DNA from: Sphingomonas sp. Leaf32
Lineage (GTDB): Bacteria > Pseudomonadota > Alphaproteobacteria > Sphingomonadales > Sphingomonadaceae
Length of the DNA stretch: 64,000 nt
Assembly (NCBI RefSeq): GCF_001421765.1
Contig: NZ_LMLA01000001.1
Location: forward strand, 1 to 64,000
Reading direction: 5' to 3'
The translations under genes and the position numbers were made by a program. This document shows, one piece after another, positions 56,882 to 64,000 of this stretch; the stretch's first letter is position 1, and every line of letters begins with the position of its first letter. The notes beneath the pieces were generated by a model. It was not told the DNA's origin. It was given only the letters and a program-made list of their open reading frames with translations, and ran no database searches.

Positions 56882-59323
56882 TTATTGCGCCGCCGCAGGC
56901 GCCGCGACCTTCGGCTTCACATACCGGTCGAGCCAGTCGGTCATCTGCCACAACGTCTCTTCGGTCGATTCCAGCGCGCGATAGCCATGCGCCTCGTTCG
57001 GCAGCACGACATAGCGGACCGTCGCGCCATTGCCCTTCAGCGCGGCGTACATCCGCTCCGACTGGATCGGGAAAGTGCCGCTATTGTCGTCGGCGGCGCC
57101 GTGGATCAGCAGGATCGGCTCCTTGATTTTGTTGGCATAGGTGAACGGGCTCATGTCGGTATAGGTCGACGTCGCCTGCCAATAGGTGCGCTGTTCCGCC
57201 TGGAACCCGAACGGGGTGAGCGTGCGGTTATACGCGCCCGACCGCGCGATGCCGGCGCGGAACAGGTCGGTATGCGCCAGCAGGTTGGCGGTCATGAACG
57301 CGCCATAGCTGTGCCCGCCGACCGCCATCCGGCCGCGGTCCGCCACGCCCAGCTTCACCACCGCATCGACCGCCGCCTGCGCATCGTCGCGCAGCTGCTG
57401 GACATAGGTGTCGTTGGCCTCCGCGCCGTTTTCGCCGATGATCGGCATCGCCGGATTGTCGAGGATCGCATAGCCCTGCGTCAGCAGGAACAGGTGGCTG
57501 ATCCCGCGCGGCCGGACGAAACGATTGCCCTGGTCCACCGTCTGCCCGGCGACCTTCGCATCGGTATATTCGGCGGGATAGGCCCAGAGCAGCGTCGGCA
57601 GCGGCCCGTCGCGCTTCGCGTCATAGCCGGCGGGCAAATAAAGCGATCCCGACAGCGGCAGGCCGTCGGCGCGGTTATAGGTGATCGTGCGCTGGGTCAC
57701 GCCGGCCAGCACGGGCGCGGGATCGGCGAAGTCGGTCACCGGCTTCGCGCTGCCACCCTTCACCGATCGCAGCATGTAATTGGGCGCGAGCTTCGCACTT
57801 TCGCGGCGGGTCAGCATCCGCTGCCCCTTGTCGTCCAGCAGCGCGACGACGGTTTCGTAATAGGGTGCCTTCGCGGTCCATAGCCGCTTCTGTTCGCCGC
57901 CCGCGACCGGCATCAGGCCAAGGAAGGGGAACGCCCCCGCCTTCGTCGCGCCGTCGCCGGTGACATAGACCGCGTCGCGCGCCGGGGTGAACTGCATCAC
58001 CGGCTTGCCCGCCGCATTCTCCTCCGTCATTGGGAAACCGGGATCGCCATATTGATCCTGATAATTGCGCGTCAGCAGCGTCCGCGCCTGCCCCGGACGC
58101 CCCGGCGCGACGGCATGGCGGTGTTCGGTCCGCGTGCGCCATTCGCGGTCGATCACCATCGCGAAATCGTCATTGCCCCAGAACACCGCCCCGAAGCGCG
58201 CCGGCGTCTGGGCCAGCTCGACCGGCGCGGCGGTGAACGGCGCCGGCTGCATCATGACCCGGTCGTGGAACGCGACCTTCGCCTTGGGATCGCCGCCGTC
58301 CAGCGCCTCCGCCCACACCAGCGTCGCGGGCGCATCCGACCGCCACACCGCCTCACGCGGCCCTTTGACCGTCGCGTCGAAATCGACCGGCAGGTCGTCG
58401 GCCAGCGGGCGGTCGACCAAAACGAACCCGTTGTGCATACCGGGATTGACGATCGGTGAGACGGCGATCTCTGTAGGGAAGAAGCCCGCGGGCAGCAGGT
58501 AGCTGTAGGGACGCTTGAGGCGCTCGGTCAGCAGATAGTGGCCATCAGGCGAGACGCTGACGTCGCTCCAGATCGCTGGCCCCTCGACCGGATGAAGGGT
58601 GCCATCCGCCACATCGATCCGCGCCAGGACACTGGTAAAATAATAGTCGAACAACGCTTCGTCATGTTTGTCGCCGAGCAGATCCTCATAAGTGCGCGCG
58701 GCGGAGGTACGGCCACTGCTTTCCTGCACGATCGGGCCACTTGGCGTCGAAGGCTCGGCAGGGGGCGTGCCACGGTTGACGGGCACCAGTCGGACCATCA
58801 GCGATCGACTGTCCGGCATCCAGCTGAAGGGTGTCCCGAAGGTGCCATTCAGCCCCTTGGCGATCGCGCGGGCCGACCCGTCCCGGTCCGCGATCCACAG
58901 CGACAGCCCATTCGCCTCCTGCACGTAAAATGCCAGCCGCGACCCATCGGGCGACCAGTCGGGCGCGGCGAAGCGGGTGCCGGCGGGCAGTTTCACCGCG
59001 ACGGTGCGCCCGGTCGCGATGTCCTTGAAGCTCAGCGCGTTCAGCCACTGAACCCGCATTTCCGCCTGTCCATTGGTCGCCGGATCGATGCGATAGCCGC
59101 CAAGGCGCAGGATCGGCTTCGACAGGTTGGCGATACTCGGCAGGTTCTCACGGCCCAGAATGGCAAGCGTGCGATGATCGGGGCTGACCGCGACGCCCGG
59201 CGTCGGTGGCGTTTCCAATATCTTCGCGATGGCGTCGGGCGCGCGGTGATAGCCGGTGGCCGGCTCCTGCGCGTGGGCGGTCGTGGCAAGCAGCAGAGCG
59301 ATCAGACAGGCACCAGCGCGCAT
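56882..59323 (-). CDS. Secreted S9-family prolyl oligopeptidase-like peptidase
   Basis: 813 residues with a signal peptide (MRAGACLIALLLATTAHAQ). The N-terminal 550 residues form a beta-propeller with repeated blades (SPDHRTLAILGRENLP, WSPDGSRLAFYVQE, WMPDSRSLMVRL). The C-terminal hydrolase has the nucleophile in GGHSYGAFMTANLLAH, an Asp in IHGAADDNSGTFP and the His in LPNEAHGYRALES. The ATG at 59323 lies 6 bases after AAGGGG; a longer start at 59353 lacks this. Periplasmic peptide degradation is the likely role. Confidence 0.92.
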   Translation of the reverse strand: MRAGACLIALLLATTAHAQEPATGYHRAPDAIAKILETPPTPGVAVSPDHRTLAILGRENLPSIANLSKPILRLGGYRIDPATNGQAEMRVQWLNALSFKDIATGRTVAVKLPAGTRFAAPDWSPDGSRLAFYVQEANGLSLWIADRDGSARAIAKGLNGTFGTPFSWMPDSRSLMVRLVPVNRGTPPAEPSTPSGPIVQESSGRTSAARTYEDLLGDKHDEALFDYYFTSVLARIDVADGTLHPVEGPAIWSDVSVSPDGHYLLTERLKRPYSYLLPAGFFPTEIAVSPIVNPGMHNGFVLVDRPLADDLPVDFDATVKGPREAVWRSDAPATLVWAEALDGGDPKAKVAFHDRVMMQPAPFTAAPVELAQTPARFGAVFWGNDDFAMVIDREWRTRTEHRHAVAPGRPGQARTLLTRNYQDQYGDPGFPMTEENAAGKPVMQFTPARDAVYVTGDGATKAGAFPFLGLMPVAGGEQKRLWTAKAPYYETVVALLDDKGQRMLTRRESAKLAPNYMLRSVKGGSAKPVTDFADPAPVLAGVTQRTITYNRADGLPLSGSLYLPAGYDAKRDGPLPTLLWAYPAEYTDAKVAGQTVDQGNRFVRPRGISHLFLLTQGYAILDNPAMPIIGENGAEANDTYVQQLRDDAQAAVDAVVKLGVADRGRMAVGGHSYGAFMTANLLAHTDLFRAGIARSGAYNRTLTPFGFQAEQRTYWQATSTYTDMSPFTYANKIKEPILLIHGAADDNSGTFPIQSERMYAALKGNGATVRYVVLPNEAHGYRALESTEETLWQMTDWLDRYVKPKVAAPAAAQ

Positions 59324-59410
59324 TCGTAACCCCTTATGGTCGTTTGCGAACATCCTGACATGCGCGGATCGGCGGCGCTAGGCGGTTGCGAGACCAGCGC
59401 TACCCTTAGC

Positions 59411-59492
59411 GTCACCCCGGACTTGATCCGGGGTCCCGCTTCTTTTCTGACCGGGCGGTAGAAGCGGGACTCCGGGTCAGGTCCGGGGTGAC
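59411..59492. repeat. Palindromic repeat (GTCACCCCGGACTTG type), copy 5
   Basis: Arms GTCACCCCGGACTTGATCCG and GGTCCGGGGTGAC with the GGGTCCCGCTTCTT inner arm, closest to copy 1 at 24034. It lies in the divergent gap 59324-59703. The AT-rich part 59530-59640 next to it probably carries the promoter of the small secreted-protein gene. Confidence 0.85.
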
Positions 59493-59703
59493 GAATCTCC
59501 CGGGGCAGAGGTCAGGCCCCTCACACCCGCAAACCACTTCCCGAATATCTAGCGAATTTTACGACCTAATGGCGGCGCATACCACAGCTACGTTTGTAGT
59601 CATCAACTAAGCCTTTGATATTACTCGATCTGAAAAACTGGCACAGGGGATGCAAAGTAGTCGGCATCACCGGAAACCAACCGGAATTCAGGGAGCCTCT
59701 ACC

Positions 59704-60009
59704 ATGACCGCCATCCGTTTCGCCGCTTCGATCGTCCTCGGTTTCGTCGCCACCACCTCGGCTTTCGCCGCCGAACCTAGTGCCGCCCCGACCCCCGTCG
59801 CGACCAGCGTCGCCGGTTCGAGCGCGCTGGCGACCACGGTCACCCTGGCCGCCGGCCCGGCCGCTGCGAGCTACAAGGCGTCGCCCAACGCCCGCTATTG
59901 CTTCCGCACCGAAACCACCGGCAGCCGCATCCTGACCAAGCTGTGCAAGACCCGCGGTGAATGGGAAGCACGCGGCGTCGATCTGGACCGCGCCCTCGCC
60001 GGCCGCTGA
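59704..60009 (+). CDS. Small secreted protein with CFRT-TGSRI-CKT motif, 101 aa
   Basis: It starts MTAIRFAASIVLGFVATTSA, a signal peptide cleaved after A-F-A. A low-complexity Ala/Pro/Thr/Val region (about 22-55) is followed by a compact motif YCFRTETTGSRILTKLCKTR and EWEARGVDL. The two Cys probably form a disulfide. I recall this C-terminal motif in many short sphingomonad secreted proteins with no known function. The AT-rich upstream region suggests it is well expressed. Confidence 0.75.
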   Translation: MTAIRFAASIVLGFVATTSAFAAEPSAAPTPVATSVAGSSALATTVTLAAGPAAASYKASPNARYCFRTETTGSRILTKLCKTRGEWEARGVDLDRALAGR

Positions 60010-60030
60010 TCGCCTGATCGCACCGCCGCG

Positions 60031-60060
60031 ACGGCCGCATCCTGCAAGGGGTGCGGCCGT
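60031..60060. terminator. Bidirectional hairpin between convergent genes
   Basis: ACGGCCGCATCC and GGGTGCGGCCGT form a stable stem around a short loop, placed between the stop codons of the secreted-protein gene (60009) and the aldo/keto reductase gene (60070). No T tract follows, so it may stop or protect transcripts by structure alone. Confidence 0.55.
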
Positions 60061-60069
60061 CGACGCATG

Positions 60070-60957
60070 TCAGGGGAGCGTCGTCCCCATTCCCGCCTGC
60101 AGCACCGCATACCATTCGGCCGGGGTCCAGGTGACGCGGCAAGCCCCGGCGGCGGCGCGGATGCGATCCGCATTCTGCGATCCGACGATCGGGATGATGC
60201 CCGCCGGATGGACCATGCTCCACGATAGCGCGGCGGTCGCGGCATCGACGTCGAAGCGTTGCCCATGGTCGCGCAGCAGGAGCGCGGCGGGATGATCGCC
60301 CCCGCTCAGCCGCCCGCCCCCCAGCGGTGACCACGCCAGCACCGCCATGCCGCGCGCCATCGCCTGATCCAGCACCCCGTCGAACAGCGCCTCGACGTGG
60401 AGCGGCGAAAATTCGGGCTGGGTGCTCAGGATCGGCAGCCCCAGGAACGCCTGCAACGCATCGACCTCTGCCGGGCTGTGGTTCGACACGCCGATCCCGC
60501 GCACCTTGCCCTGCTCGACCATCGCGGTCAGGCTGGCGGCGACCTCCTGCGGGTGGGTCAGGAAATCACGGCGATGAATCTGGTACAGGTCGATCCGGTC
60601 GATCCCCATCCGCGCCAGCGAGGCGTCGACCGCCTGCGCCAGATACGCCCGGTCCGACCGATAGGGATTGCCGGGCCGGATGCCGCCCTTGGTCGCGATG
60701 ACCATGCGGTCGCGCAGCGAAGGCGCCTCGGCCAGCACCTGCCCGAACAGGCTTTCCGCCGATCCGAACCCGGCGGGGGTGTCCGCGCCATAGATGTCGG
60801 CGGTGTCGAACAGGGTGATCCCCGCCTCCAGCGCCGCCTCGACCAGCGTTCGCGCCGGAGCGACCTCCCCGGTAAAGCGCCACATGCCCCAGGCGATAGG
60901 GGAAACGAGAATATCGCTCTTGCCGAGCGGGCGGGGCGTGGGATCGATGGTCAGCAT
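60070..60957 (-). CDS. Aldo/keto reductase (YdhF-like)
   Basis: 295 residues. The tetrad is Asp and Tyr in ITLFDTADIYGADTP, Lys in MVIATKGGIRPG, and His in LYQIHRRDFLTHPQE. The NADPH region shows IIPIVGSQNADRIRAAAGAC. The GSQN block places it near the YdhF group, distinct from the reductase at 43240. The ATG at 60957 was chosen because the family opening (PLGKSDILVSPIAWGMWRF) starts soon after. Substrate unknown. Confidence 0.9.
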   Translation of the reverse strand: MLTIDPTPRPLGKSDILVSPIAWGMWRFTGEVAPARTLVEAALEAGITLFDTADIYGADTPAGFGSAESLFGQVLAEAPSLRDRMVIATKGGIRPGNPYRSDRAYLAQAVDASLARMGIDRIDLYQIHRRDFLTHPQEVAASLTAMVEQGKVRGIGVSNHSPAEVDALQAFLGLPILSTQPEFSPLHVEALFDGVLDQAMARGMAVLAWSPLGGGRLSGGDHPAALLLRDHGQRFDVDAATAALSWSMVHPAGIIPIVGSQNADRIRAAAGACRVTWTPAEWYAVLQAGMGTTLP

Positions 60958-61138
60958 GAGGCCGTGTGTAGGCGTCAGGGCGTTGGCGGCAATGCGGAAA
61001 ACCACCAATGCCATTCCGTCCGCACGATGGCGCCGACCGTCGATGATGAGCAGGACGCATCAGGACATGACCAATTGTCGCTTGGCCGGGGCCGTAACGA
61101 TGTGCGACGCCCGTTTCCTGTCGTTCCGGAGAACCGCC

Positions 61139-62272
61139 ATGTCCCGCTCATTTCGCTCGTTCGCGCTGGCCGCCACGCTATTCGCCGCGCTGCCGGCACT
61201 CGCGCTGCCGGCTGAGCCGGGCGACCGGATCGACGGATCGGCGGTGATCGAGACGCTGGACCTGTCCACCCTGCCCGCCGGCAAGACGCGGCTGTGGCTG
61301 CGGGTCGACGACAATGACGTCGGACAGGGCTATTACGTGCCGATCGTCGTGGTGAAGGGCGCACAGCCCGGCCCCCGCTTCCTGCTGACCGCCGGCATCC
61401 ATGGCGACGAACTGAACGGCATCGGCGTCATCCACCAGTTGGTCGAAGGGCTGGACCCGGCGATGCTGAAGGGCACGCTGATCGCCGTACCCGGCCTCAA
61501 CGCGCCGGGCCTGCGAAATTCGACGCGCGCCTTTACCGGCGGCCACAACGGCGCGGGCGACAATCTCAACCGGCTGATCCCGCGCGATCCGCACGAACAT
61601 GGTGCGGAGGGGAATGCGGCGCAGCGTTATGCCGGACGGCTATGGTCGTGCATCTTCATCGGCAACACCGACTTCGCAATCGACCTGCATACCCAGTCGC
61701 GCGGCGGCACCTATCCCGCCTATGTCTTCGTCGCGACGCCCGCCGCCAAGCGGATCGCGATGATGCTGCGCCCCGACAGCATCTATGTGAATGCGGGCAT
61801 CGACGGCGCGGTCGAGGATATGCTGAACGCCAACGCCATCCCGGCCGTCACCTACGAACTGGGCGGGGCGGAGGTCTTCGACCGGGCGATGATCGCGCGA
61901 GGCCTGCGCGGCGTGCGCAACGTGATGATCGACCGGGGGATGCTGCCGGGCAAGCCGAGCTTGAGCGATCCCGAGCCGTTCCTCGGCAATGTCGTCACCA
62001 ATGTCGACAGCCCGCGCGGTGGATGGGCACAGGTGCGCGTGATGCTGAACCAGATGGTGAAGAAGGGCGACGTGCTGGCGATCGTCACCGATCCGTTCGG
62101 GCGGACCGTGGCGACGCTGACCGCCCCGCTCGACGGACGGGTGGCAGGCATGGGCACCGATCCGCGGACCCAGCCGGGCGACATGGTCGTCCGCCTGCTG
62201 TCGTGGGACGACCGCCTGCCGTGCAAGCGCGACGGCTGCCCGCCCACCGTCACACCGGTCAAGGCGCGGTAG
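61139..62272 (+). CDS. Secreted aspartoacylase/succinylglutamate desuccinylase-family protein
   Basis: 377 residues with a signal peptide (SFALAATLFAALPALALPAE). The zinc site is visible: His and Glu in TAGIHGDELNGIGVIHQLVE and the second His in FAIDLHTQSRGG, with the catalytic Glu in VTYELGGAEVFDRA. The C-terminal region looks like a small beta or biotinyl-like fold (VMLNQMVKKGDVLAIVTDPF). Although it precedes astC and astD, the signal peptide argues against it being cytoplasmic AstE. It may release amino acids from N-acyl peptides outside. GGAG ribosome site. Confidence 0.85.
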   Translation: MSRSFRSFALAATLFAALPALALPAEPGDRIDGSAVIETLDLSTLPAGKTRLWLRVDDNDVGQGYYVPIVVVKGAQPGPRFLLTAGIHGDELNGIGVIHQLVEGLDPAMLKGTLIAVPGLNAPGLRNSTRAFTGGHNGAGDNLNRLIPRDPHEHGAEGNAAQRYAGRLWSCIFIGNTDFAIDLHTQSRGGTYPAYVFVATPAAKRIAMMLRPDSIYVNAGIDGAVEDMLNANAIPAVTYELGGAEVFDRAMIARGLRGVRNVMIDRGMLPGKPSLSDPEPFLGNVVTNVDSPRGGWAQVRVMLNQMVKKGDVLAIVTDPFGRTVATLTAPLDGRVAGMGTDPRTQPGDMVVRLLSWDDRLPCKRDGCPPTVTPVKAR

Positions 62273-62286
62273 GGCCAACAGTCAGA

Positions 62287-62369
62287 CCGTACCCCCGCGC
62301 AGGCGGGGGTCCAGAGCCACAAGCGCCATCCTGCTGTTGCCCGGGACCCCCGCCTGCGCGGGGGTACGG
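62287..62369. repeat. Palindromic repeat (CCGTACCCCCGCGCAGGCGG type)
   Basis: CCGTACCCCCGCGCAGGCGG at the left is mirrored by CCGCCTGCGCGGGGGTACGG at the right around a variable 30-base centre. This is an eighth repeat family, present once here, in the 270-base gap between the aspartoacylase-type gene and the aminotransferase gene (62273-62542). Confidence 0.85.
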
Positions 62370-62542
62370 CACGAAGCAAACACCATCCTTCATTCCCAAC
62401 CATCATCAACAGATGACGCCATTGCGTTTGTCCGCACCACCCGGCCGGTCCAATAAGGCGACCGCGTGAACCGCCTCGCACGCGGCGAGCGATCCGTCGC
62501 CCGCCCGCCGGTGCATTCCCGAATCGACCCGAAGGAGCCGCC

Positions 62543-63739
62543 ATGACCGATCCCCTGATGAACCTGTACAATCGCGCGCCGATCGCGGTGGAGCGTGGCG
62601 AGGGCGTCTGGCTGATCGATACCGAGGGGCGGCGCTATATCGATTGCGTGGCAGGCATCGCCACCGACGCGCTGGGCCATGCCCATCCCGCACTGGTCGC
62701 AGCCCTCACGCAGCAGGCCAGCAAGCTGTGGCACGTCTCCAACATCTTTCGCATTCCGGGGCAGGAGGCGCTGGCGCAGCGGCTGGTCGACGCATCGTTC
62801 GCCGATTGCGTGTTCTTCGCCAACACCGGCACCGAAGCGGTCGAATGCGCGATCAAGACCGCGCGCCGCTATCATCATGTGAACGGCCAGCCAGAGCGGA
62901 TCGACGTCATCGGCTTTGCCGGCTCGTTCCATGGCCGCACCTATGCCGCGATCAACGCATCGGGCAATGCCGGCTATATGGAGGGCTGCGGCCCGCGTCT
63001 GCCGGGCTTCGTCCAGTTGTCGCTCGACGATCACGCCGCGATCGAGGCAGCGATCGCCCGCCCGACCACGGCAGCGGTGATCGTCGAGCCGGTGCAAGGC
63101 GAAGGCGGCGCGCGTGCCCTGTCGGGCGAATGGCTGCTGCGGCTGCGCGAACTGACGCGGCGGCGTGGCGTGCTGCTGATCCATGACGAGGTGCAGAGCG
63201 GCATGGGCCGGACAGGCAAGCTGTTCGCGCACCAGTGGTTCGACGGCGCGGCACCCGACATCATGGCGCTGGCCAAGGCGCTGGGATCGGGCTTCCCGAT
63301 CGGTGCCTGCCTTGCCACCACCGAGGCGGCCAAGGGCATGACGCCGGGCGTGCACGGCACGACCTTTGGCGGCAACCCGCTGGCGATGGCGGTCGGCATG
63401 GCGGCGTTCGACACCATCGCGAACGAGGGGACGCTGGCCAACGCCCGCACCGCCAGCGCCGATTTCTTCGAACGGCTGGAGGCGCTGCGCAGCCGCTTCC
63501 CCGACGTGATCGCCGAAGTGCGCGGCAAGGGGCTGCTGATCGGCCTCAAGCTGATCCCCAACAACCGCGAATTCATGGGGATTGCGCGCGACCACGGCAT
63601 TCTGGTCGCCGGCGGTGGCGAGAATTGCGTGCGCCTGCTCCCCTCGCTGCTGATCTCGGCAGAGGAGATCGCCGAGGCGGTCACGCGGCTGGAGGCGGCG
63701 TGCGGCGCGGCGCGCGGGATCATGGCGCAGGCGGCGTGA
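62543..63739 (+). CDS. astC: Acetylornithine/succinylornithine aminotransferase
   Basis: 398 residues; class-III PLP aminotransferase. The PLP phosphate site is FANTGTEAVECAIKTARRYH, with the block GFAGSFHGRTYAAI. The Asp motif is LLIHDEVQSGMGRTGKLFAH, the PLP Lys is in DIMALAKALGSGFPIGA, and FGGNPLAMAVG follows. ArgD and AstC are close homologues. The following gene astD points to the arginine succinyltransferase pathway, so AstC is preferred. GGAG ribosome site upstream. Confidence 0.9.
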   Translation: MTDPLMNLYNRAPIAVERGEGVWLIDTEGRRYIDCVAGIATDALGHAHPALVAALTQQASKLWHVSNIFRIPGQEALAQRLVDASFADCVFFANTGTEAVECAIKTARRYHHVNGQPERIDVIGFAGSFHGRTYAAINASGNAGYMEGCGPRLPGFVQLSLDDHAAIEAAIARPTTAAVIVEPVQGEGGARALSGEWLLRLRELTRRRGVLLIHDEVQSGMGRTGKLFAHQWFDGAAPDIMALAKALGSGFPIGACLATTEAAKGMTPGVHGTTFGGNPLAMAVGMAAFDTIANEGTLANARTASADFFERLEALRSRFPDVIAEVRGKGLLIGLKLIPNNREFMGIARDHGILVAGGGENCVRLLPSLLISAEEIAEAVTRLEAACGAARGIMAQAA

Positions 63740-63741
63740 GC

Positions 63742-64000
63742 ATGTTGACCTCCCTCTGCCCGGCCACCGGCGACACGATCTGGTCCGGCCCCGCCGCCAC
63801 GCAGGCCGATGTCGATGCGGCGGTATCCCGCGCGCGCGCCGCGTTTCGCGACTGGCGGCGTACCCCGGTCGCGGACCGCGTGGCCATCGCCCGCACCTAT
63901 GCAACCGTGTTGCAGGCGCGCACCGCCCAGCTTGCCGAACTGATCGCCCGTGAAACCGGCAAGCCGCTGTGGGAAACCACGCAGGAAGTCGGCACGATGG
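63742..64000 (+). CDS. astD: Succinylglutamate-semialdehyde dehydrogenase, N-terminal part (runs off window)
   Basis: 86 codons are visible, starting MLTSLCPATGDTIWSGPAAT and continuing AFRDWRRTPVADRVAIARTY and LIARETGKPLWETTQEVGTM, the N-terminal region of AstD-type aldehyde dehydrogenases. The ATG at 63742 lies 2 bases after the astC stop; a GTG at 63736 overlapping that stop (GTGA) is also in frame. It oxidises succinylglutamate semialdehyde in arginine catabolism. Catalytic Cys and Glu lie beyond the window. Confidence 0.88.
   Translation, partial: MLTSLCPATGDTIWSGPAATQADVDAAVSRARAAFRDWRRTPVADRVAIARTYATVLQARTAQLAELIARETGKPLWETTQEVGTM

Noticed and set aside
61139..62272. Calling this gene astE
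   Set aside because: It has the zinc-deacylase motifs, but the clear signal peptide and C-terminal extension do not fit the cytoplasmic AstE.

Overview
The window looks like a sphingomonad chromosome (Alphaproteobacteria, most likely Sphingomonas or a close relative). The evidence is GC-rich sequence, protein families typical of the group (ATP12-type chaperone, ZapE, HrpB, a PaoABC-type molybdenum hydroxylase, an Ohr/OhrR pair, UdgX) and many short intergenic palindromic repeats. The taxon is inferred from recognised protein families and no database search was run.

Region 1 (1-7840) is the right end of a prophage or integrative element. A tightly overlapping series of small phage genes on the + strand leads to a YqaJ/lambda-type exonuclease and its partner, then an excisionase-like HTH gene that overlaps a tyrosine integrase out of frame. 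The integrase abuts the 3' end of a tRNA-Arg(CCG), the likely attachment site. The left end of the window is the terminus of an IS3-family insertion sequence that has cut into a phage gene. The exonuclease carries an in-frame insert of about 75 residues that resembles the linker and winged helix of the primosomal helicase PriA.

Region 2 (7970-18650) is housekeeping: dapB-nth; a seven-gene overlapping + strand operon (LytTR membrane regulator, CrcB, RluA-type pseudouridine synthase, a PaiB-like protein fused to a lipoprotein-like tail, HAD phosphatase, a small membrane protein, ATP12 chaperone); uxuA with a LacI regulator; and divergent ohr/ohrR with palindromic operators between them.

Region 3 (18650-21975) is the most interesting part. 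A radical-SAM DNA modification/repair protein with a C-terminal HhH motif, a hemerythrin and a DUF4130-UdgX protein lie in one direction. Directly before the first start codon is a perfect alphaproteobacterial LexA box (GAAC-N7-GAAC) overlapping the -10 of a good promoter, arranged so that the mRNA would be leaderless.

Region 4 (22432-40467) holds xdhC-mocA-type cofactor maturation genes, a ClpP-like protease, sdhCDA, a soluble chemoreceptor, prmA, phhA, a hydrolase pair, a glycerophosphodiesterase, paoABC, sdhB (separate from sdhCDA and on the other strand) and zapE. The xdhC/mocA genes probably serve paoABC although they lie 11 kb away.

Region 5 (40602-64000) holds hrpB, an aldo/keto reductase, ftsK, a UbiH-type hydroxylase, a five-gene CnoX/LON/Trm112/unknown/NUDIX operon, tRNA-Gly(GCC), a chemoreceptor plus MHYT-GGDEF-EAL pair, an S9 peptidase, a small secreted protein, a second aldo/keto reductase, a secreted aspartoacylase-family protein and the start of an astC-astD arginine-catabolism operon that runs off the window.

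At least eight families of paired-arm palindromic repeats sit between genes throughout the host part and none was seen in the prophage part. One repeat supplies the stop codon of its upstream gene.
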